Source: Idiomarina loihiensis (GTDB taxonomy: Bacteria; Pseudomonadota; Gammaproteobacteria; Enterobacterales; Alteromonadaceae). Taken from it: a stretch of 64,000 nt of DNA. How positions within the stretch are numbered: the stretch's first letter is position 1; each line of letters opens with the position of its first letter. The stretch is taken from contig NZ_CP074112.1 in the NCBI RefSeq assembly GCF_024584785.1, positions 1,550,001-1,614,000 of the forward strand. The letters run 5' to 3'. Below are positions 32,299 through 41,361 of this stretch, one piece after another. The notes beneath the pieces are model-generated. The model saw nothing but the letters and a program-made list of their open reading frames with translations, made no database searches and had not been told where the DNA came from. The translations under genes and the position numbers were made by a program.

Positions 32299-33477
32299 AT
32301 GAAAACGAAACACACCCAAACCCCAATTGCCGCTTTGACGGCCAGCCGTACCGAGCCAAACCGCTCGGCTCTTGCTGCTTTGAGCACCGTAATGACGCAG
32401 GCGGACGTTGGCAAGAAGCGCGTTCAACTGCTGCCAGACGGTGTTTTCCGTGCCGCAAAAGATGGTCGTCCGCACGATGCCCCTTATTGGAAGCTTGATA
32501 AAGATATCGCTGAGCGATTGATTCAGCGAGTGTCGGCGCGCGCCAATGACTTGCACTTCGATTACGAACATCAAACGCTGCATGCCGAAGAGAATGGTCG
32601 TGAAGCTCCAGCAGCCGGATGGTTCCGCGAGCTGGAATACATCCCAGGCGAAGGCCTGTTTGCCATTGAGCCGCGCTGGACAGCTAAAGCTAAAGCCTAT
32701 ATTGAAAATGAAGAGTATCGCTACGTGTCAGCGGTGTTCGCCTATGACCGCGAGACCGGTGAAGTAACCGACCTTTACCACGCTGCACTGACTAACGACC
32801 CCGGCTTAGACGGCATGAAGTCTATCGCCGCTATGAAGCATTTCAGCTCCAGTTCCCAACCGCCCGAAGATTCGGGCATCACTCCAACACAGGAAGATAG
32901 TCCGATGAACGAAGCAATGAAACTGTTGCTCGCGACGCTCGGTATCGAATTTGAGGAAAAAGCCCTCGAAGACGCTGCCGCGTGCAAGGCTCTTGCTGAT
33001 AAGGCAAACACAGCTATTGCTGCTTTGAAAGCAACGGCCGCCAAATCAGACGAGCTGACTACGCAAGTCGCAGCACTGAAGAGCAAGCAGGCTGATCCAG
33101 CCAAATTCGTCCCAATTGAAGTGGCCAATGAATTGCGCGAGCAAATCGCAGCCCTCAAGAGTGGCGATGAGGAAACGCAAATTACCGCGTTAATCGAAAC
33201 TGCGCGCCAACAAGGTCGCTTAATTCCAGCCGAAGAAGACTGGGCGAAAAACTTGGCCGCAACTCACGGTGTCGAGGCGTTGAAGTCAAACTTGGCAACG
33301 CGCCCTGCTATTGCAGCGCTCGTGCGCAAAGGTGACGACAGTGCCACCGGCAAAGGTGGTGATAAAACCACCACGGTGCCAGATAACGACGTCGAACTCA
33401 CAGCGGATGAACTCGCAATTTGCAAAAACTGCGGCATCGACCCTGCTGAGTATCGCAAAACGAAGGGAGCCAAGTAA
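32299..33477 (+). CDS. Mu I-like protease with C-terminal scaffold
   Basis: The 392-residue protein has an N-terminal protease domain (VQLLPDGVFRAAKDGRPHDA, NDLHFDYEHQTLHAEENGRE, RYVSAVFAYDRETGEVTDLY, ALTNDPGLDG) typical of Mu I. The C-terminal half is Ala- and Lys-rich helix, the scaffold. The protein shapes the procapsid and is then degraded. An internal start for a separate scaffold is visible at 32905. The start codon sits against a hairpin. Confidence 0.9.
   Translation: MKTKHTQTPIAALTASRTEPNRSALAALSTVMTQADVGKKRVQLLPDGVFRAAKDGRPHDAPYWKLDKDIAERLIQRVSARANDLHFDYEHQTLHAEENGREAPAAGWFRELEYIPGEGLFAIEPRWTAKAKAYIENEEYRYVSAVFAYDRETGEVTDLYHAALTNDPGLDGMKSIAAMKHFSSSSQPPEDSGITPTQEDSPMNEAMKLLLATLGIEFEEKALEDAAACKALADKANTAIAALKATAAKSDELTTQVAALKSKQADPAKFVPIEVANELREQIAALKSGDEETQITALIETARQQGRLIPAEEDWAKNLAATHGVEALKSNLATRPAIAALVRKGDDSATGKGGDKTTTVPDNDVELTADELAICKNCGIDPAEYRKTKGAK
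32905..33477 (+). CDS. Internal in-frame scaffold (Mu Z-like), predicted
   Basis: ATG at 32905 (MNEAMKLLLATLGIEFEEKA) has AGGAAG 10 nt upstream and falls exactly at the border between protease and scaffold. Mu makes its scaffold Z from an internal start in gene I in the same way. The product would be 190 residues. Confidence 0.65.
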   Translation: MNEAMKLLLATLGIEFEEKALEDAAACKALADKANTAIAALKATAAKSDELTTQVAALKSKQADPAKFVPIEVANELREQIAALKSGDEETQITALIETARQQGRLIPAEEDWAKNLAATHGVEALKSNLATRPAIAALVRKGDDSATGKGGDKTTTVPDNDVELTADELAICKNCGIDPAEYRKTKGAK

Positions 33478-33875
33478 TGCAACTCACTGAAGACCGCAAT
33501 ACGGCACGCTCGGAGTTAACCGTGGTTCAAGACCCGGTTGCCGCAGCGGTGCGCATTTTCGCTGGCGGTATCACCATGCTCAATGCGGCTGGTGACGCTG
33601 TCCCTGGTTCAACCGCAACCGGCTTAACTCCACGCGGCATTGCTCAAGAGCATGTTGATAACCGCGCTGGTGCAGCGGGTGTGGCCACTGTGCTTTCGCG
33701 CCGGGGCTGCCACAAGGTTGCTAACGACGGCACGATTACTCGCGCCGATATTGGTGGGCTGGCATATGTCGTTGATGACCAAACTGTTGCAAACAGTGAC
33801 GGTGCTGCGACACGTTCAGCTCTTGGCAAAATCATTGACGTAAACGCCGATGGCGTTTGGGTCGATATCGCTTAA
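33477..33875 (+). CDS. Capsid decoration/cement-like protein
   Basis: The 132-residue protein, overlapping the protease gene by 1 nt, is Ala/Val/Gly-rich and beta-structured (AAAVRIFAGGITMLNAAGDA, GLTPRGIAQEHVDNRAGAAG). It resembles DUF2190/head-decoration proteins that lie between scaffold and capsid genes. It probably stabilises the expanded capsid. Confidence 0.65.
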   Translation: MQLTEDRNTARSELTVVQDPVAAAVRIFAGGITMLNAAGDAVPGSTATGLTPRGIAQEHVDNRAGAAGVATVLSRRGCHKVANDGTITRADIGGLAYVVDDQTVANSDGAATRSALGKIIDVNADGVWVDIA

Positions 33876-33886
33876 GGGGCGTTTTC

Positions 33887-34765
33887 ATGATTATCAACAA
33901 AGCGAACTTAAGCATCATTTATACCGCTGTTAAAACTGCTTTTAACAAGGGCTTAAAGGATGCCACTGAGTATCAAAGTCGCATTGCGACGGTGGTGCCA
34001 TCGAGTACCAAAGAAGAAAACTATAAGTGGCTAGGCCAGTTCCCACGATTACAGAAGTGGATTGGCGACCGCACCGTGAAGAACTTAAAGGCGCATAGCT
34101 ACTCCATCACCAACGAAAAATTCGAGTCAACCATTGCTATTCCGCGTGATGACATCGAAGACGATACGTATGGCGTGTTTACCCCTCTATTTGAGGAGAT
34201 GGGTCATGCTGCTAAGACACACCCGGACGAATTGGTGTTTGGCTTATTGGCGCAGGGTTTTGACCAGCTGTGCTATGACGGCCAAAACTTCTTCGACACC
34301 GACCACAAGGTTGGCGATGAGTCAGTGAGTAACATGCAGGCCGGTGCCGGCGTGCCATGGTACTTACTTGACACCAACCGCCCATTAAAACCAATCATCT
34401 TCCAAAAGCGCCGCGATTACGACTTGAAGTCTCGTCAGGACGAAACCGCTGAGAGCACCTGGTTGCGTGATGAATACGAGTACGGTGTTGACGCTCGTGT
34501 GAATGCTGGTTTTGGTTTGTGGCAGTTGGCGTTTGGCTCAAAGGCCGACCTGACTGAGGCTAACTTTGATGCAGCGCTTGAAGCCATGATGGCGCTCAAA
34601 TCAGACGAAGGTCGCCCATTAGGTGTCCGCCCGAACCTTTTAGTGGTGGGTCCGAAGAACCGCGCCAAAGCCAACAACGTCATTGAAGTGATGAACAAAG
34701 AAGGCGGCGCGAGCAACCCGAACTACAAGGCTGTTGAAGTTCTGGTTGTACCTTGGCTTGAGTAA
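33887..34765 (+). CDS. Major capsid protein (Mu gpT-like)
   Basis: The ATG at 33887 with AAGGGG upstream gives 292 residues. The start MIINKANLSIIYTAVKTAFN and the later WLGQFPRLQKWIGDRTVKNL and EMGHAAKTHPDELVFGLLAQ are typical of the Mu major head subunit T. A terminator follows, as expected for a highly expressed gene. Confidence 0.92.
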   Translation: MIINKANLSIIYTAVKTAFNKGLKDATEYQSRIATVVPSSTKEENYKWLGQFPRLQKWIGDRTVKNLKAHSYSITNEKFESTIAIPRDDIEDDTYGVFTPLFEEMGHAAKTHPDELVFGLLAQGFDQLCYDGQNFFDTDHKVGDESVSNMQAGAGVPWYLLDTNRPLKPIIFQKRRDYDLKSRQDETAESTWLRDEYEYGVDARVNAGFGLWQLAFGSKADLTEANFDAALEAMMALKSDEGRPLGVRPNLLVVGPKNRAKANNVIEVMNKEGGASNPNYKAVEVLVVPWLE

Positions 34766-34798
34766 CGTTAACGCATTGCGTTAGCACACCTCCCTGGT

Positions 34799-34831
34799 GC
34801 CGCCTGTGCAGTTTGGCGGGCGGCATTTTTT
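34799..34831 (+). terminator. Terminator after the capsid gene
   Basis: GCCGCC and GGCGGC form a stem followed by ATTTTTT. A small hairpin TAACGC-ATT-GCGTTA precedes it (34768-34782). It would lower expression of downstream tail genes relative to capsid. Confidence 0.75.
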
Positions 34832-34847
34832 AACGAAGGAAAAGATC

Positions 34848-35333
34848 ATGACTAAGCAGACTTTAATTGCGGTGATTGCAGCTGTTTCTGCCGCTGACGG
34901 TTATCGCCGAGCGGGCATTGACTTGCTAGCAGGCAAGAACGAACTGGAGTTGACCGAGGCGCAATTGGCGCAGTTTGAGGCAGACCCGCGCATTGTGGTG
35001 ACGCGCAAACCCGCGACCGATGAAGGCGTTATGGGTAACGCAAAAAAAACCACAACCGATGACACCGGAGCTAACAGTAAGAAAGCTGAGAAAGTGACAT
35101 TTGATGTGGCAGCTCCGGACGAAATCGACTTGTCCAAATTTGAACCAGAAGGCTTAGCGCATTATGCCGCTGCGCTTCACCAACTACATAAATCAGGTGC
35201 CCTTGAGCTTAACGCCCAGGGCAAACCGAATGTTGATGACTTGGCGGTTGAAGTGGACGGCAAAACTGTTAAGCCAAGCGCCTCAGACCGCGATGCGGTG
35301 TGGGATGGTTACAAACAACTGATTGGTGCGTAA
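34848..35333 (+). CDS. HI1506/gp35-like phage protein
   Basis: I start at the ATG at 34848, after AAGGAAAAG. The 161-residue protein has an N-terminal segment that reads like the HI1506 domain (DGYRRAGIDLLAGKNELELT, QFEADPRIVV), a linker rich in Thr and Lys, and a C-terminal helical part. It occupies the Mu gp35 position between capsid and head-tail connector genes. Confidence 0.7.
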   Translation: MTKQTLIAVIAAVSAADGYRRAGIDLLAGKNELELTEAQLAQFEADPRIVVTRKPATDEGVMGNAKKTTTDDTGANSKKAEKVTFDVAAPDEIDLSKFEPEGLAHYAAALHQLHKSGALELNAQGKPNVDDLAVEVDGKTVKPSASDRDAVWDGYKQLIGA

Positions 35334-35336
35334 ACG

Positions 35337-35759
35337 ATGCCGTACTGCCTAGTGACTGACCTTGTGGCGCGTTACAGCGAAGCTGAACTGATTGCGCTAA
35401 CCGACCGCGCTGGAAGCGGCGCGGTTGACCAGAGCGTTGCACAGCACGCCATTGATGACGCTTCGGCGTTGATTGATGGTTATCTGCTTGGCCGTTATGA
35501 ATTGCCGCTTCAGCCGGTGCCGAGCGTATTGACGCCAATTTGCGCAGATATCGCCCGCTATCAACTGTACGACAATGAAGCGCCCACGGTCGTCACTAAG
35601 CGGTACGAAACCGCCATTGCATTTCTTAAATCTGTTGGCAAAGGCGAAGTCACGTTGGGCATTCACACCGACGGCGGCTCACCAGGCTCGACAGACTTAC
35701 CCGAAATTCAGTCGGGCGGCAACGTGTTCAACCGCAATAAATCAAAAGGCTTTATCTGA
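35337..35759 (+). CDS. DUF1320 head-tail connector (Mu gp36-like)
   Basis: The 140-residue protein begins YCLVTDLVARYSEAELIALT and contains AIDDASALIDGYLLGRYELP, the DUF1320 signature. It is the probable adaptor at the head-tail interface. It follows the previous gene by 3 nt and touches the next. Confidence 0.85.
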   Translation: MPYCLVTDLVARYSEAELIALTDRAGSGAVDQSVAQHAIDDASALIDGYLLGRYELPLQPVPSVLTPICADIARYQLYDNEAPTVVTKRYETAIAFLKSVGKGEVTLGIHTDGGSPGSTDLPEIQSGGNVFNRNKSKGFI

Positions 35760-36190
35760 TGTTGCGCGAGCAGGTCGAGGCGCGGCTACGTGCACTGGCT
35801 ATTGATGGCCAGCCCGTATTCAAGACCATTGAATCGGCCACCAACCTCGATTCGGTAATTAAGGGCAACCGCATTGCAGCGGATACGGCCTTTATTGTGC
35901 CGATGGCTGATCGAGGTGCGCCGCAAGAGTTAACCACGATGCGCTTTCAACAGCATATACAAGCCACCGTGGGTGTTGTCATTGCGTGTCGCAATATCAA
36001 CGACACTTTTGGCAAAGATGCGATAGAGCGTTTGGAGTATTTAAAGCAGCTCGTACGCAAACACTTACTAGGGTGGGAGCCAGATGGCATGGAAACCCTC
36101 CTATTTGACCAGGGCCGCATTGTGTCATTTAGCGCATCGGCCGCTTTTTGGCTAGAGCAATACCGTTGCCGATACACATTTAGAGGATAA
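35759..36190 (+). CDS. DUF1834 protein (Mu gp37-like)
   Basis: The 143-residue protein matches DUF1834: LRALAIDGQPVFKTIESATN, FQQHIQATVGVVIACRNIND and the late LWEPDG-like LLGWEPDGMETLLFDQGRIV. It is probably the tail terminator or connector. It overlaps the DUF1320 stop by 1 nt. Confidence 0.8.
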   Translation: MLREQVEARLRALAIDGQPVFKTIESATNLDSVIKGNRIAADTAFIVPMADRGAPQELTTMRFQQHIQATVGVVIACRNINDTFGKDAIERLEYLKQLVRKHLLGWEPDGMETLLFDQGRIVSFSASAAFWLEQYRCRYTFRG

Positions 36191-36194
36191 GACC

Positions 36195-37121
36195 ATGTCT
36201 CGCAAGACGAAAAAACGCTTATTACTCGCCGCGCTCGCTGGTGCAGCCGGCGTCTACGGCGAAGACCATATTATCGATAACGCAATCACCCCAGTGGCGA
36301 TTCAAACCATGGGTTTGGAAATCACGCCGATTGAAGCCACTGAAGTGGACCGTGAGTTTGATAACGGCCGCCCTGGTAACAACAAGTTCTTGGTGGTTGG
36401 CCAGCACTGCAAACTGACATTCTCAGTCGAGCTCACAGGCGGCGGTGATGCTGTCACGCCGGCTAACTACGCCATGCTACTGCAAGCCTGTGGCTTCTCT
36501 GAAACCGTTGATTTAGCGGATGTGAGCTATGCCCGCATTGTTGATGACACGGTGAAAGATATTACTTTGCACGCTTACATTGACGGCGTTAACCATAAAG
36601 TGGTTGGTGCTCGCGGCACTTATAAGTACCTCGGCAAAGTGGGCGAAGTGGCAAAAATTGAATTTGAATTCACCGGCCTCTTTGGTGGTCTTGCGGGTGC
36701 AGCAATGCCAGCGGCGGACTTTTCTGGCTGGCAGCAACCGGCGGTCTTCGGTTCAAAGCACACAACATTCACGCTAGATGGTAGTGAACTGGAGCTATTC
36801 GACTTCGAGCTTGATGGTAAGAATGAGGTGATTTACACCGAAGGCACCCGGTCAGAAAAAGTACACATTACCGACTGGAAGCCAGACGGCAAAATCGTCT
36901 TTGAAGCACCCGCCCACGGCGATTTAGACCCCACATCGATATACATTGCGGGCGCAACCATGCCGATGTCATTGGTGCACGGCACTGCTGCCGGCAACAT
37001 TGTGACCATCGCCACCACAGCGATTCAGCTCGGCAAGCCTACCTACGCCGACAAAGATGGCGTTTTAACGTTCGATTGCCCATTCCGGGTGATCGCTGAT
37101 GAAACCATGGCGACGTCGTAA
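36195..37121 (+). CDS. Major tail (tube) protein
   Basis: The 308-residue protein is mainly beta. It has a central LTFSVELTGGGDAVTPANYA and KYLGKVGEVAKIEFEFTGLF as in siphovirus tube proteins, and a conserved final section. There is no tail-sheath gene beside it, so the tail is non-contractile, unlike Mu itself. It is followed by the frameshifting chaperone pair and the tape measure, the standard order. Confidence 0.8.
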   Translation: MSRKTKKRLLLAALAGAAGVYGEDHIIDNAITPVAIQTMGLEITPIEATEVDREFDNGRPGNNKFLVVGQHCKLTFSVELTGGGDAVTPANYAMLLQACGFSETVDLADVSYARIVDDTVKDITLHAYIDGVNHKVVGARGTYKYLGKVGEVAKIEFEFTGLFGGLAGAAMPAADFSGWQQPAVFGSKHTTFTLDGSELELFDFELDGKNEVIYTEGTRSEKVHITDWKPDGKIVFEAPAHGDLDPTSIYIAGATMPMSLVHGTAAGNIVTIATTAIQLGKPTYADKDGVLTFDCPFRVIADETMATS

Positions 37122-37146
37122 GTCGCCTTTACCAGGGAGTAAGAAC

Positions 37147-37461
37147 ATGGGTTTTGAAATTAAGGTCGTGGACGAAGTGAACTGGCCGGTAACGGCTGAT
37201 ATTCCTCAAGACGGCGGCAAGGTGGAAAAGCATAAGTTCTATGCGCGATTCCGCTTTATTGATCGTGATGAGTTCAACCGACTGTCTGCACTGGGAGAGG
37301 AAGCATTACTCCGTCATACGCTACTGGGCTGCGGCAACACCGCCAAAACAATAGAGATAGACGAAGCCAAGGTACGGAAGGTTTGCAACATTCCGTATTA
37401 CGCCACAGCTATCTACCAAGCTTATTTGCGATTCTTGGTGGGCTCTGAGTCAAAAAACTAG
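37147..37461 (+). CDS. Tail assembly chaperone, short form
   Basis: I start at the ATG at 37147 after AGGGAG; the open frame extends further upstream into the tube gene. The 104-residue acidic protein (WPVTADIPQDGGKVEKHKFY onwards) ends at TAG 37459-37461 directly after A AAA AAC. This is the position and size of the lambda G-type chaperone that loads the tape measure. The longer -1 frameshift product is listed separately. Confidence 0.8.
   Translation: MGFEIKVVDEVNWPVTADIPQDGGKVEKHKFYARFRFIDRDEFNRLSALGEEALLRHTLLGCGNTAKTIEIDEAKVRKVCNIPYYATAIYQAYLRFLVGSESKN
37452..37458 (+). promoter_or_regulatory. -1 ribosomal frameshift site A AAA AAC
   Basis: The zero frame reads TCA AAA AAC TAG. A -1 slip gives AAA AAA CTA GAA and enters the open frame that runs to 37814. 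A 9-bp stem with one G-U (37487-37495 with 37512-37520) lies 28 nt downstream. Confidence 0.8.
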
Positions 37462-37814
37462 AAACCGCCGCCCGTCAGCTCGCCAAGGGCTCTTCAAATT
37501 CTGATGAAGATGAAGAGCTCATCGAGCAGATGATTGCGGCGGGAGCGCCGAGCGACGTTGTTGAACTTCAGCGCCAGAAGCATCAATCCAGCACAACGAT
37601 TGAGGTTCTTAAAAGCAACTATGCGGCGCTGATGTGGTTCTTTCAGGTGTACGACCTGTTGCGCTGGAACCAACATTACTGTCTCGGTTTGGACGTGGTA
37701 GCGGTAGAAGCAGACGCAAGGATGCGCGGCGTTGAAGTGAATAAAAACGATTATCAGCGCCTGCGCACGCTGGTTGATTATTACAGCCAAGCCATTAACG
37801 AGGACAAAGAGTGA
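37458..37814 (+). CDS. Tail assembly chaperone, -1 frameshift extension (GT-like)
   Basis: This 118-residue extension is read after the frameshift and makes a fusion of about 222 residues. It begins LETAARQLAKGSSNSDEDEE and contains EVLKSNYAALMWFFQVYDLL. The first ATG in this frame is only at 37530, but continuous coding back to the slip site argues for fusion, as in lambda gpGT. The stop overlaps the GTG start of the tape measure gene. Confidence 0.78.
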   Translation, partial: LETAARQLAKGSSNSDEDEELIEQMIAAGAPSDVVELQRQKHQSSTTIEVLKSNYAALMWFFQVYDLLRWNQHYCLGLDVVAVEADARMRGVEVNKNDYQRLRTLVDYYSQAINEDKE

Positions 37815-40771
37815 GCAACGATTTAACGTTAATGATACGCCTCAAAGGTGAATCATCAGAGCTGGTTAACGCACTAAGCAAAGCAAGCGCGCAACAACGT
37901 GTGCTGAACGGCGAGATGCGTTCAACCGGCTCTAGCTCACAAGTTGCCACTCGGGGCCTTGACCAAGTCACCCAGCAAAGCGGTATGCTCGACCGCGCCG
38001 TTCGCAATGCCGGTTTATCACTGGCCACTTACTTCGGTGCCGCACAATTAAAAGGTTTAGCAGTTAACCTCACCTCTGCGGCCGGGCAGATGCAGGATGC
38101 TGATGTTCGCTTGCGAAACCTTACTGGCTCAGCAGAGGAGTTTGCCGAAGCACAGGCATTTGTAAGCGAAACAGCCGAGCGTCAAAGCCAAGACTTACTG
38201 GTACTAACAAAGTCGTACAGCCGACTACTTGCACTTCAGCGCGGCGGCATTTTAACCGGTCGTGAAACGCAGCAAATCATGGTTGGAATGAACGATGCTG
38301 CTGCAAACTTTGGGGCCACCACTGCTCAGCTCGATCAAGTAATGTACGGGTTATCTCAGGCCTTATCATCCCCTATTGTGCGCGCTGAAGAACTAAACCA
38401 GGTCGTTGAGGCGCTCCCCGGTATTCTCGCGGACTTAGATCGCGTGTCTGGGCTCAATAAGGGTGGCTTCCGCCTAGCCATCACCGAAGGCTTGATTACT
38501 TCGGATATGTTCAAAACCACTCTTATTGAGGCGCTTCGCCAGTATGAAGGGGTGGCTGAGTCAACTCACGATAACATCAATGCGAAACTGCGCCGCAACC
38601 GAAATGAGTACCTAAAGACCGCGCAATCAATGACGCAGCCAATTGATGATATTTTAACGCCGCTGCTCAACCTACAATCTGGTGCTATGGAGATGCTGGC
38701 CGATAACGCCAGTGAGTTAGCGGTCGCCCTTCAAGTCGGCATGGTTGCCGCCACCGGCGCTGCGACATCGGCTATTGGCCGTTATGTGCTGGCCAAGAAC
38801 GCCAAGATACGCGCGGAGCAATTCGACTTAGCGGCCACAGCTACTGCTACCAAGGCTGACTTGGATTCGGCTCGTGCTGTCCATGCTCAAGCCCAAGCCG
38901 AGCATGCAGCTGCGCAAGCGTTTGCGCGAAGCACTGCGGCAACCCACATGCACACCCAAGCAACCAACCGTTTAACGGCCAGTAAAGCTGCGTTAAATGC
39001 CGCTAATACGCGTCTGGTAGCGACAGAGGCGGCGCATACAGCGGCTATGACCGCTGGAGCCGCCCGTGGCGGCATGTTGGCTACCGCTGGACGTGGCCTA
39101 TTTGCGGCCTTTGGCGGCGTACCGGGCGTGCTTATTTCGGTGGGTATTGCCGTTGCCATGTGGGCTGCATCGAGTGAAAAAGCGAAAACTAAAACCGATG
39201 AGCTGGTTGATTCGATTCGCTCTGTAGGCGAAGCCAAGGCTATGACGCTGGCTGAATTGCAAGCGGACTTATCCAAAACCAATACGGCTCGTACTCAGTT
39301 GGCCGTAGACCTATACAACATGAAGCGTGAGCGCGCCGAAATTGAAAAGCAGGCTGCTGCGGCCGCTGGACAGCCTGGGCAAGATTTTGCGTTTAACAAC
39401 TTGATGCGTCAGCTCGATGAGCTGAACGCGCGTATCGACGATACGCAGGCTAAAAAAGAAAAACTGGATCAGAACGCCACGGAAAAAGGTGCGGTACTTA
39501 ACGATAAAACTGAAGAAAAGAAAAAGGCCACGATTGATACCGAGAAGATGCGCCTGCAAAACCTTAATAAAGAGGCACTGAAGCGCCTTGAAGGTTACAA
39601 GGCTGAGTTGGCGTTACTGGGCGATACGAGCGAAGCCTCAAAAATTCGTTGGGAGATTGAGAACGGCGCGCTCAAGGAAGCAGAGGATGGCACCAAGCGG
39701 CTATTGCTGGAAAAAGCTAAAGAGCTTGATAACCAAAAACAAATTCAACAGGTTCAAAGCACCGCCGAGAACTACCTTGAGAATTTGCGCGAACAAGCCA
39801 ACGTACACGACATCACCACCGAGCTTGCGCGCGTTCGCTATGAAATTGAGCATGGCGAACTGCGTGGCATTAACGAGGAGATGGAGCGCCGCCTGTTAAA
39901 TGAGGCGCGCTTAGCCGATGCTGCCGCTAAAAAAGAAGAAAAGAAAAAAGAAGATAAGCAGGTTGAGACGCAGTTCACCTCAATGATGACATCGGTCGAA
40001 AACGACCTGATGAGCCCTGAGCAACGCATTGCCAGTGAATACGAAAAGCGGCTCATGCTCATTGACCAATATGGTCAGTTAGAGATCGCGAAAACCGAAG
40101 AGATTGAACGCGCCAAACTAGCCGCAAAACAGCTGTTTGACAAGCAAACCGAAGAGCTTCAGCGAAAGCAACTTCAAACCCAGCTTTATGCCGGCCAACA
40201 GATTTTTGATGGTCTGGCCGGTTTAGCTAAAGCGGCAGGCGGTGAACAGTCATCGGCTTATAAGGCCATGTTCGCCGTCAGTAAAGGATTCGCGATTGCA
40301 CAAGGCGTACTCAACCTGTCAACTGCAATTTCAAACGCCTTCGCCTTACCTTTCCCGAGCAATATCCCTGCTATGGGGATTGCTGCCACCGAGGGCGCTC
40401 GCTTATTAACCACCATTAAGGGCACCTCTTACCAAGGGCAAGCGCACGACGGTATTGGTCGTGTGCCGGCAGCAAATGAAGGCACATGGATGTTGCGCCG
40501 CGATGAGATGGTGTTAAACCCCCGCCAGCGCGACAACTTTGAGCGCCTAGTCAATCGTGTAGACAACATGAGTAACGGACGTGGTAATGGAGCCGCGACC
40601 ATTGAATTTAAACCGCAGATTGTCATCGATGCGCGTGGTGCTTCAGATGGAGTCGAAGGTCGCTTGGAGGGGGTTGCTCAAGAAATGATGCAGCAAATGA
40701 AGCAAGAGCTGTATGACGACTTTGCTAACAATGGACCACTCTCGCAGCGCCTAAGAGGTAATGCCGCATGA
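37811..40771 (+). CDS. Tail tape measure protein
   Basis: The 986-residue protein starts at GTG 37811, overlapping the previous stop. The N-terminal 250 residues have the conserved tape-measure domain (MQDADVRLRNLTGSAEEFAE, LALQRGGILTGRETQQIMVG, SQALSSPIVRAEELNQVVEA). Ala-rich coiled coils follow, then a hydrophobic stretch (VPGVLISVGIAVAMWAAS) and more charged coils. At about 0.15 nm per residue in this family the tail would be near 150 nm. It sets tail length and may form the DNA-entry channel. Confidence 0.92.
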   Translation: MSNDLTLMIRLKGESSELVNALSKASAQQRVLNGEMRSTGSSSQVATRGLDQVTQQSGMLDRAVRNAGLSLATYFGAAQLKGLAVNLTSAAGQMQDADVRLRNLTGSAEEFAEAQAFVSETAERQSQDLLVLTKSYSRLLALQRGGILTGRETQQIMVGMNDAAANFGATTAQLDQVMYGLSQALSSPIVRAEELNQVVEALPGILADLDRVSGLNKGGFRLAITEGLITSDMFKTTLIEALRQYEGVAESTHDNINAKLRRNRNEYLKTAQSMTQPIDDILTPLLNLQSGAMEMLADNASELAVALQVGMVAATGAATSAIGRYVLAKNAKIRAEQFDLAATATATKADLDSARAVHAQAQAEHAAAQAFARSTAATHMHTQATNRLTASKAALNAANTRLVATEAAHTAAMTAGAARGGMLATAGRGLFAAFGGVPGVLISVGIAVAMWAASSEKAKTKTDELVDSIRSVGEAKAMTLAELQADLSKTNTARTQLAVDLYNMKRERAEIEKQAAAAAGQPGQDFAFNNLMRQLDELNARIDDTQAKKEKLDQNATEKGAVLNDKTEEKKKATIDTEKMRLQNLNKEALKRLEGYKAELALLGDTSEASKIRWEIENGALKEAEDGTKRLLLEKAKELDNQKQIQQVQSTAENYLENLREQANVHDITTELARVRYEIEHGELRGINEEMERRLLNEARLADAAAKKEEKKKEDKQVETQFTSMMTSVENDLMSPEQRIASEYEKRLMLIDQYGQLEIAKTEEIERAKLAAKQLFDKQTEELQRKQLQTQLYAGQQIFDGLAGLAKAAGGEQSSAYKAMFAVSKGFAIAQGVLNLSTAISNAFALPFPSNIPAMGIAATEGARLLTTIKGTSYQGQAHDGIGRVPAANEGTWMLRRDEMVLNPRQRDNFERLVNRVDNMSNGRGNGAATIEFKPQIVIDARGASDGVEGRLEGVAQEMMQQMKQELYDDFANNGPLSQRLRGNAA

Positions 40772-41361
40772 ACCTATTCCCCGACTTGGAGCCAAGCCGC
40801 AGCGGCTTCACATTGATACCGGCGACCAAGGTAATTGAATCACCTTACAATCTCGTTGAAGAGATTTGGGAAGAGCCCGGTGACAAGTGGCACATTACAC
40901 TTAACTTTGCCTTTCTGACCAAAGCTGAAGGCCGGTTGTTGCGCTCACATTTAATAGCGCTGCGGGGCCAAAGCGGCATGACGTTTATTGAGGATGCAGC
41001 ACACGAAAACGCCGGCAGTTGGAGCGGTGTGCCGGTTGTCGATGGTAATGGCCAGTACGGCATCAGTTTAAATGTACGCGGATTTGCGGCCAGTCAGCTC
41101 GTGGCTAAAGCCGGCGACCGTTTCCAGTTAGGTAATCGGTTGCACGAGCTGACGGAAGACGTCAACTCGAACGGCTCTGGTATGGCCACGCTGTATTTTC
41201 AGCCAGAAATTATTACACCCACATCGGACGCCGCACCGCTTGTGCATAACCGGCCCCGAGTGCGCGCGATGCTTAAGGATGCAAAAAGCATCCCGTCATT
41301 TTCGGCAACGAAGAGCGGTTTTAGAAACGTGCAACTGCAATTTGTGGAGGCGCTACGCTGA
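40768..41361 (+). CDS. Tail tip protein, distal-tail-like
   Basis: The 197-residue protein lies directly after the tape measure (4-nt overlap). Its beta-rich sequence (HITLNFAFLTKAEGRLLRSH, GDRFQLGNRLHELTEDVNSN) fits the minor tail/distal tail proteins that begin the tip of transposable siphophages. Assignment is by position and general pattern. Confidence 0.65.
   Translation: MNLFPDLEPSRSGFTLIPATKVIESPYNLVEEIWEEPGDKWHITLNFAFLTKAEGRLLRSHLIALRGQSGMTFIEDAAHENAGSWSGVPVVDGNGQYGISLNVRGFAASQLVAKAGDRFQLGNRLHELTEDVNSNGSGMATLYFQPEIITPTSDAAPLVHNRPRVRAMLKDAKSIPSFSATKSGFRNVQLQFVEALR

Noticed and set aside
37499..37510. CTGATGAAG in the frameshift region as a hammerhead core
   Set aside because: The flanking sequence cannot form stems I and III.
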